From positions 1-64,000 of the forward strand of contig JAPJBO010000108.1 of the NCBI GenBank assembly GCA_030068145.1: a stretch of 64,000 nucleotides of DNA. The letters are read 5' to 3'. Positions 58,051 through 64,000 of this stretch are shown here, piece after piece. The first letter of the stretch is position 1. Every line of letters begins with the position of its first letter. The position numbers and the translations under genes are program-made. The notes under the pieces were generated by a model. It was not told the origin of the DNA. It made no database searches and saw only the letters and a list, made by a program, of their open reading frames with translations. Source of the stretch: Diplonema papillatum (taxonomy: Eukaryota; Euglenozoa; Diplonemea; Diplonemida; Diplonemidae).

Positions 58051-59114
58051 CCTCACCGTAGGGGAGGTCAAACTAAGGCAAAAAAGTGTCCCATTGGGGT
58101 ATTTCTTTGTGCCCATGTTCGCGCGCGCGCAAAATTTGCCAAACCTCCGGGAAATACTCGGCTTACTTCGAAGGAGGCTAGAGGGGGAGAAACAATACAA
58201 CTACAAAATGGGTCTTTTTTGTTGAACGCTTACGCCCGCCACTAAACCCAGATTCACCTGTGTTTCGTGTGGGCTACAGCACATTTACCTCCTTTGATCT
58301 TTTGCAGCTGGCAGCCTCCTCAAGTATTTCCTACAAAGCAGGTGCTAAGTGGCACTGCTTATACAAAAAAAAACCTTTGGAAAAACTTCTATTTTTTCTG
58401 GGAAACAAGAGTGCTTTTTTCCCCCGAGGGCTGTTTTCGCCCGAGGGCGTCAGCCCGAGGGCGAAGCCCGAGGGGAAAACATTTTTTGAGGGCCAACACA
58501 CTCTTTTTCCCGGTAAAACGTGATTTTTTTTCCGGGTGTGTACGTTTTTTTCCCGACCACAGCGCAAAGCAAGAAAGAAGAAATGTAAGCATGTGTGCAG
58601 GCAAATAACGTCTAATGTGGGGATGTGAATGTCTAAGCGCACACATACACACGCCCACATACACGCACACACCATGACTACAAGTGCTGTGCACTCGTCT
58701 CTGCTACTGCAGGGCGGGCGCGTTCCTTTTCACCACGACTCATGCTTGATGACACAGAACTGGATGAGAAGCTCTTGCTACGGCGCTCTGTCAACAGATT
58801 TTCGTGGGTGCTGTCACTTTTGGACATCCGTTGCCTGCATGTTGCCTTTGGGAAAGTCCGAAAAACGCTTTGTTTCCGGGAAAAAAAAGTACAACCCCTG
58901 AAAAATCCTATTTTCTCCCGGTTATTGTCCCGGTTATTGCATGTGGCACGCACGAGGAAGATGGCAGGAAACTGGCCCAATACCGGGACCAACCCGATCG
59001 GAAAGTGCTTCCTAGACTGTTGTTTGGGCGCAGAGAGCTCCCAGGAGACCACAAGACACCCACAAAATCTACAAAACGAAGGAATCCAGGAGGCTGGTTG
59101 GAAGTAAAAAAAGA

Positions 59115-59290
59115 ATGCCCGGGAAGAGGAAACGCGATCCGTCTCCAAGCGCATCTGAAGAGTCCGCTTCAGAAGACTCGTCAGGAGATTCGGTTCTTCC
59201 TGAGAAGTCCAGAGCCCGTTACACGACTGTGTGGAAAGAGTTAGTCGAGCACATCTGCACAAACGCTGGGAAGTTTCCTCGCGCTTACTT
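59115..59290 (+). CDS. Possible first exon: basic Ser-rich start plus YTTVWKEL motif
   Basis: Starts MPGKRKRDPSPSASEESASE, an NLS-like basic cluster followed by an acidic Ser stretch, then SRARYTTVWKELVEHICTNAGK. After that the frame (to 59420) loses protein-like character, so an exon end or truncation near 59290 is likely. The ARYTTVWKELVEH segment is loosely like the first helix of tyrosine-recombinase core-binding domains. It is divergent in direction from the minus-strand recombinase ORF. Low certainty. Confidence 0.35.
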
Positions 59291-59675
59291 CGAAACCAAA
59301 CAGCAGCACAGCACCTTGTGCCTTTCACACAGCATATCATGCAGGGTCAAAACCTTGTGTCTTTTTGGTAAATGGCCACCATTTTTTTCCCGGAAAATTG
59401 GGCTGATACACCGCCACTAACGTGCAAGGACCCACTTCGCCGTCGAGAAAAAAAAAGCCACGCCAGTAAAAAAGTGACGTTTCACCGGTCAAGGGGCCTT
59501 TTTGTCCCGAGGACAACTTTTTTCACGAGACGAGCCCGAGGGCTGACGTACGTTCTTCGCGTGTACAGGGTATAAACCTGCAAACCCGTCTCTGGGGGGG
59601 GTTTTCCTGTTTTAGCACTTTTCGTTGGCTTCGTTTTCTCTTTCATGTGCAACCGTTGTTCCGGAAATGTTCCCG

Positions 59676-60623
59676 TCAGTACAGATGTACTATTAAAAAA
59701 AAGATTGCCGCTGCGCGGGGCCAAGAAACTACCCCCCCCCCCCTCACAAGCCGTGCCCGAAATCGTCTCCTGAACTGGCAGCCAGAGATGATGGGGAGGG
59801 TGGTGCGGGGGTTCAGATGCCGACCCACGTTCATCGCCGACCGCTCGCCTTCCACCTGGGCCACCCGGGTCAGAGCCGCATGCCTGACTCGATGTGAGGG
59901 CACCCCCAACCTCTCCTGGAGAAAGTTGTTGTACGCCTGTCGCGACAGGCCGGGGAACACCCATTCCTTCGTGCCCAAACCCTGGGTTTGGAGCGCAATC
60001 CACTGCCAGAAATTCGTCAGGAAGGGACCGCTCCGGGGAATTAGCAGACCCTGTCCTCTCGAGGTAGGATCTGTCTTCCCTCCAACGAACAGGATCATGA
60101 CCTGGTTCGCTCCCACAGACCACATGTGGTCTAACTTCAGTCGTTGCAAGTCCACGAACCGGCACGCTGTGGACCACTGGAGCCGCAGCGCCATCGAGAG
60201 CACGCCGCTTTCGCGGGAGACCACACGCAGGATCTCCTCCTTCGTAGGCGTCCTCCCGGCGTCGCGAGACCGACGATCCTCGAACTGGGTCATCTCGAGC
60301 ATGACCGAGCGCCGGTACGCCCCGAGCCAGTCGATTCGGGACATCCGGAAGTACGTCATGTACTGCAGGGCGGAGTCGGCCTTGATTTGGCCCGAGGCCA
60401 GCTTGCGGTTCACCCACATCAAGAAGGCCGCTTCGTCCGACAGAGTGGGATCGAAGCAGCGAGCCTGCTCGGCGTACCTCTGCGCACGACTCATCACAGA
60501 CAGCATGACGGGAGTGCTCTTGTAGCACCTCCGCATCGTCTGTAGAAGGGCCTGGCGGTCCTTCCGCAACCGATCTTGATCGGAGACGGCAAAATCCTGT
60601 TTGCGAGGTCGGGCCTCGACCAT
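59676..60623 (-). CDS. Tyrosine-recombinase-fold protein, catalytic Tyr not seen
   Basis: 315 residues from the Met at 60623. The helical N-terminal half (SALQYMTYFRMSRIDWLGAY) fits a core-binding domain. The C-terminal half follows the tyrosine-recombinase order: Arg155 in ACRFVDLQRL, Lys183 in the GGKTD beta-turn, the HxxR box at His244-Arg247 (SHRVRHAALTRVA), and His269 in GRHLNPRTT. The nucleophilic Tyr expected ~9 residues after His269 is Ile278 (TTLPIIS). Either this copy is inactive or the nucleophile comes from elsewhere. The last ~15 codons overlap the left 20-base direct repeat, so the recombination site would lie in the ORF's own 3' end. The zinc-finger ORF upstream ends only 48 bases before this start, suggesting one transcript. 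Confidence 0.75.
   Translation of the reverse strand: MVEARPRKQDFAVSDQDRLRKDRQALLQTMRRCYKSTPVMLSVMSRAQRYAEQARCFDPTLSDEAAFLMWVNRKLASGQIKADSALQYMTYFRMSRIDWLGAYRRSVMLEMTQFEDRRSRDAGRTPTKEEILRVVSRESGVLSMALRLQWSTACRFVDLQRLKLDHMWSVGANQVMILFVGGKTDPTSRGQGLLIPRSGPFLTNFWQWIALQTQGLGTKEWVFPGLSRQAYNNFLQERLGVPSHRVRHAALTRVAQVEGERSAMNVGRHLNPRTTLPIISGCQFRRRFRARLVRGGGVVSWPRAAAIFFLIVHLY
59704..59723 (+). repeat. 20-bp direct repeat, left copy
   Basis: ATTGCCGCTGCGCGGGGCCA, identical to 61706-61725 and 2,002 bases away; both follow an A-run. It lies within the 3' end of the recombinase ORF, encoding Trp-Pro-Arg-Ala-Ala-Ala. Confidence 0.9.
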
Positions 60624-60671
60624 CGCTTCCTTCCAGAGGCCTTCTGGGAGTGCCGATCCGCCCTCCGCGGT

Positions 60672-61562
60672 TCAATTCCTCGGCCTCTTGGCGGGAGGAA
60701 GCCTCTCCCTGCTCTCCTTTTTTGCGAGCTCCGCGAGGAGCTTGTTTCCTAGGACTAAAGCCGTCCTCGAGAAAAGTTCGTGCTCCATAGGGGCAAAGCG
60801 TGTTTCCCACGCCACCTGGTGCTCTAACCCGTGTGAGGCCCGCAGCCGCAGCCCTTCGAGGCGTACCACCAACTGGTGCAAGACCCGGAGCACAGTGGGA
60901 GAACCATCGGCCATACCGAGCAGGGCCCCCAAGGTGCTAAAGTGGACTCGGCGTTCATGGTCCATAGCGGTGGCCTTCTCGTGCGGACTTTCCGGTATCT
61001 CGCTATACCCGTACCGCTGCTTCACCTCTGTAAGCACTAGCTGCCTCCCTTGTGGAGTAGCTAAGTAACCCAACCAAGTAATGACTCGGCGAGGGTCGAT
61101 GGGGTCCGAGGGCACGGCGGGCTCCAACAGGAGACGGTTCTGCAGGCGGACTTGCTCGGCCAAGGCGAGAACCGCCGTCTTGACAGGTCCCTCCTCGAGG
61201 GCTGCAAACAGGGCGTCAGGCCCCGGGGCGGGAAACTCGGCAGGATCAAGATCCTCGGGTTTCTTCTTTCTTTCCTCTTGTAGGTTAGCGCCCGTTTGGT
61301 GTATTGACACCAGACAAGCTGGACAAATCCAGCCGTCCTCCGCCAACCCTTCGACGACTCGCACAGCCACCTCTTTAGGCAAGCTGGCTTTCAAGCAGGT
61401 CTCGTTACCCCTCTTTCCGCAGCGGGCGCAGAACGCGCCTTTGACGTGGACTCGGCCGCAATCCATGCAGCAGTCGACGTCCTCGTCAGCAGGCACCCAT
61501 CCTTCAGGTGCGATGAGGATGGGCACCGGAGCCCAGTCGAACGTCTTCAGGTCCACGGACAT
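60672..61562 (-). CDS. PHD-like zinc-finger protein of the recombinase cassette
   Basis: 296 residues, MSVDLKTFDW to KRPRN. Cysteines at 31/32, 35, 45, 48, 56, 80 and 83 (CCMDC, FCARC, ETC, WICPAC) have PHD-finger-like spacing, with the conserved Trp two residues before the final Cys pair. The rest is helical (LALAEQVRLQNRLLLEP; LGALLGMADGSPTVLRVLHQLVVRLEGL) and ends in a basic Lys/Arg/Pro tail likely to act as a nuclear signal. It precedes the recombinase ORF by 48 bases on the same strand, as expected of a two-protein element. A PHD-like reader could guide target choice or bind element DNA (inference). Related fingers are at 37.0-37.3 kb and, decayed, at 45.95 kb. Confidence 0.7.
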   Translation of the reverse strand: MSVDLKTFDWAPVPILIAPEGWVPADEDVDCCMDCGRVHVKGAFCARCGKRGNETCLKASLPKEVAVRVVEGLAEDGWICPACLVSIHQTGANLQEERKKKPEDLDPAEFPAPGPDALFAALEEGPVKTAVLALAEQVRLQNRLLLEPAVPSDPIDPRRVITWLGYLATPQGRQLVLTEVKQRYGYSEIPESPHEKATAMDHERRVHFSTLGALLGMADGSPTVLRVLHQLVVRLEGLRLRASHGLEHQVAWETRFAPMEHELFSRTALVLGNKLLAELAKKESRERLPPAKRPRN

Positions 61563-61705
61563 TTTAGTAAATATGTTTCGGCACGAGCGCCCAATTTTTG
61601 TTTGTGCGATTTGACCTGTGCGCGTTCAGGTTAAACCGCTGCCAACGTTCCTTTCTAGCTGTAACAAGTATGCTCACTAAGGTGGTTACTGGTTATCGCA
61701 AAAAA

Positions 61706-61725
61706 ATTGCCGCTGCGCGGGGCCA
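61706..61725 (+). repeat. 20-bp direct repeat, right copy
   Basis: Second copy of ATTGCCGCTGCGCGGGGCCA, 143 bases upstream of the zinc-finger ORF start. Confidence 0.9.
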
Positions 61726-63655
61726 GTCAACAATAATAAGCCAAACCCGTTCTTATACAAGACGGGGAGGACGCGATCTGAAACACGGGGTCCTCGGTGA
61801 ACCGCCCCTGGTGCCCCGGTGCAGTCGGTCGGGGGTCCAACCCACTGCACCGGGATGGGGGTGCAATAGCGAACAGAGGCTTTTCTTCCGCGCAAAGTGC
61901 GCTTTTTCTGAAGAGCTTCTAGCCGAACCCCTGTTTTTACATTTCTTTGAGACAAAAAGTGCCCAACATAGCTTCCCACAAGAAAATGGCTATCCCTCAC
62001 ATTATTTTCAGGTTGTACACGATTTTGAGGGTCACGCTAATACCCTGCCTGGCATGAGCACAAAAAAAAACTTTCTACCCTAAGGCGAAAAACGCGCGTA
62101 CACGAGCCCATGACTACATACCCCAGGGCAAACCCCGGAAAAAAACATGAAATAAAGACCTGGATGTGCTCGAGCACAGCTTTTAAGCCCTGCGGAGACC
62201 AAGTAAAAAAAGACGTGCCCGTTTGGTGCCACCGTTTGTCAAAACGCCACCGTTTGTCACGTGGGAAGACATACGCTTCTTGGAGGGGGCACGGGAGCAG
62301 ACCACGCGTATTTCTGGTCACCAGGGTCACACACGATAGCAAGCAGTCGTCTGTGCACCGTTACTCCTGGCATGCTCTCTTTGCACGGGGCGACATAGAA
62401 AGCCGCGAGCTTGGACGGCTGTAACCATAATTCCTCGGCGATCTTCAACTCGGATGCCCTGATGAGGGAGCTGGAGCTTGTCTGCTGACGCGAAGGGGGC
62501 CGGACGAAGCAGCTTCCGTGGCTTGGCTCAACCAGAGACATGGTTTGTGCCATATAGCGCTCGTGGGGCACTGATCGGTCAGAAGGGAGTCTTGGAAACT
62601 CCTGCCTCATCAAGGTCTTCGTCAGTCGGGAAGGTGTCGTCGAAAAGCTTCCGAGCGGTATCAGCGTGGTGTGCAGGCTGAGTTAGCGATACGATCCGAT
62701 AGGGATTGCTAAGCCGCAGACGGCTGCTCAGAGATGACAGTGTCCCGTGGCATCCTTCTGCGAAGTCGTTGGTTGCCGAAGTGGCGGTAAGATGCCCCGT
62801 TTATTCGGACTACTGACTACACTAGCTGGGTCACAGAAGCGATCAAACGTCTGGGCGTGAGCTTTGCGCACGTACACAGCAGCGCGCCTGCCTGTGTGTC
62901 TAGGCTTTCCGCCGCGTGAAGCCATGCAGCGATCTTGGAAGCCATTGCGGCAGGCAAGTCCTGATTGTGCCAATCTGCGCTAGGCGTTGGCGGGCCTCAG
63001 GAAGAGGGCTTTCTTGCGGAGAGGGTAGTTCACCGGCTCTTTGTTTCTTTTCCTTCGACGAATCCCTTCAGGAGGCTCAACGCCGACGAAGAAATCATGG
63101 CAGATGGTAGCCACACACAACACCGGTGCGGTTTCGCGTCGAGAAAAGTGGGATCGTTTAGGGGCTGGAGCTGGGAAGGGTGTCAGAGTCGGGAATGACC
63201 AAGGCGTCGTTCGCAACAGCATTTAATACCTGCTCCGTTCGTGCCAAATGTTGAAGAACTGGCACGGAGCACCCAACAGTAACCGCGCAAACCGGGTCCC
63301 GTTCTTCTTCCTGTTCCCTCCTATGGGCGTTTCAAAGTGCCTCTATTTTGCATTTTGAGGGGGGCCCTGCCACGTAAGGCGGTCTCCATGAAGAACGGTG
63401 GCACCAAACAGGCACGTAAAAATTGCATTCTGGAGCTCATTGACGAGCTTTTTCGGGTTTCTGAGGGCGTAAACCGCACTTTCCGGACGCTTACCTAGGG
63501 GTGGGGGTCCCCCCTTAACGTGTGAACTGCTGACTTTGAGAAATGGTCCAAATGGGAAACAGTTTGACCCCCCTATGGCCTCACCGTGTAAATATTGAAC
63601 TAAGGTCCTCTCCCGTGGAGTTCAAATCAACTGCGCACTGCTTGCAGCGCTCCAG
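61726..63655. other. Gene-poor stretch
   Basis: No supported gene; only overlapping short ORFs. A short direct duplication CCACCGTTTGTCA(AA/CG) lies at ~62230-62262. Otherwise unremarkable. Confidence 0.45.
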
Positions 63656-63659
63656 GCAG

Positions 63660-64000
63660 GAGAGAGCAGGGAGAAGATTGTTTTCAAGGTTTGTTGCGTT
63701 TCGGGGTCTAATGTGCCCGAAACTTGCGTTTTTTGCGGAGTTTCTCAGTATCTCGCGGTATCTGGGTCCCCCCCGTCGGCCCCGCGAGGGGGCCGGCGGG
63801 GGGGGGGACGGGCGGGAAAAGGCTGCCCCAGGGGGGTCCGGGGGCCCCGGGTACGAGCACCAACCTTAGCCTCACCCGGACGTTACCACCCTGGCCCTGG
63901 GCCTGGCCGAACTTCGCTTCGTGCCCGAACCTTTTTTTAGTAACACTGCTACTACCAGCACTTAGCACCAGAACTTAGCAACGCCGAACTCAGCATCACT
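63660..64000 (+). repeat. SINE-like/TTCGGG repeat, third copy, runs off the window
   Basis: The conserved body GGGGTCTAATGTGCCCGAAA, TTTGCGGAGTTTCTCAGTAT and CTCGCGGTAT (63693-63763) is followed by a G-rich CCCCGGGTACGAGC stretch. Then come inverted GAAGCTAAGTTCGGG-type units (CGAACTTCGCTTCGTGCCC, CAGAACTTAGC), continuing to 64000. Orientation is opposite to the 44.35-44.79 kb copy. No tRNA-like head is present. Confidence 0.8.

Larger units (their letters stand above)
58224..61725 (-). mobile_element. Tyrosine-recombinase cassette with PHD-like ORF and shared end motifs
   Basis: Bracketed by the TGAACGCTTACGCC/ACTAAACCCAGATTCACC block (58224-58345) and the CGGCACGAGCGCCC/TTTGTTTGTGCGATTTGACC block (61575-61650), both shared with the decayed element at 45.2-46.25 kb. 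Within it, two minus-strand ORFs (60672-61562 and 59676-60623) lie between 20-base direct repeats at 59704-59723 and 61706-61725. Crypton-type elements encode a tyrosine recombinase and insert without inverted repeats, often flanked by direct repeats, so a Crypton-like origin is the best comparison. The AT-rich left part (58.35-59.6 kb) holds dispersed TTTTTTCCCGG motifs and GCCCGAGGGC repeats. Confidence 0.6.

Noticed and set aside
59482..60810. 442-residue minus-strand ORF overlapping the recombinase
   Set aside because: It is a frame shadow: the recombinase signature residues and coherent helices are in the other frame (59676-60623).

Overview
The window is eukaryotic nuclear DNA. Genes are long and widely spaced, exons join through GT-AG introns of about 130-390 bases with consistent phases, poly-Asn and Pro-rich low-complexity protein tracts are common, and much of the rest is repeats. 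An acylation-type MGCGGS N-terminus, calpain-like, LRR, PDZ and giant coiled-coil proteins, together with abundant transposon debris, suggest a protist or alga. A chromerid- or dinoflagellate-like alveolate is my guess, but the lineage is not proven from sequence alone.

Layout. 1-3.96 kb: three consecutive tandem or degenerate repeat fields. 4-10.3 kb: no convincing gene, with a 41-bp minisatellite at 8.3 kb. 10.28-12.61 kb (minus): a three-exon gene for an N-terminally acylated, low-complexity protein. 15.12-17.84 kb: a well-bounded 2.7-kb transposon with perfect 21-bp inverted ends (TG...CA) and a 5-bp target duplication, carrying decayed Cys/His-rich and Arg/Gly-rich coding sequence. 20.29-35.6 kb: a gene-dense minus-strand block, read as an LRR protein, then a calpain-fold protein lacking recognisable catalytic residues, then a seven-exon gene for a ~3,014-residue coiled-coil protein ending in a PDZ domain. 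36.2-50.3 kb: a transposon graveyard with hAT-like foldback elements (one carrying a PHD-like zinc-finger ORF), a frameshifted relative of the 15-kb transposon gene, tRNA-like SINE pieces, and a hAT-like element nested in another repeat with a clean 7-bp target duplication. 50.32-54.81 kb (minus): a 1,495-residue single-exon protein with a long poly-Asn tract and no recognised family. 55.6-58.05 kb: more foldback elements. 58.2-61.7 kb: a mobile cassette with two closely spaced minus-strand ORFs, a PHD-like zinc-finger protein and a tyrosine-recombinase-fold protein, flanked by 20-bp direct repeats. 61.7-64 kb: no gene, then another copy of the SINE-like repeat running off the end.

The cellular genes suggest membrane or cytoskeletal scaffolding, but nothing in the sequence shows that they act together. 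The most novel material is the two-ORF recombinase cassette, the TG...CA transposon, and the recurrence of PHD-like zinc fingers in three different mobile contexts.
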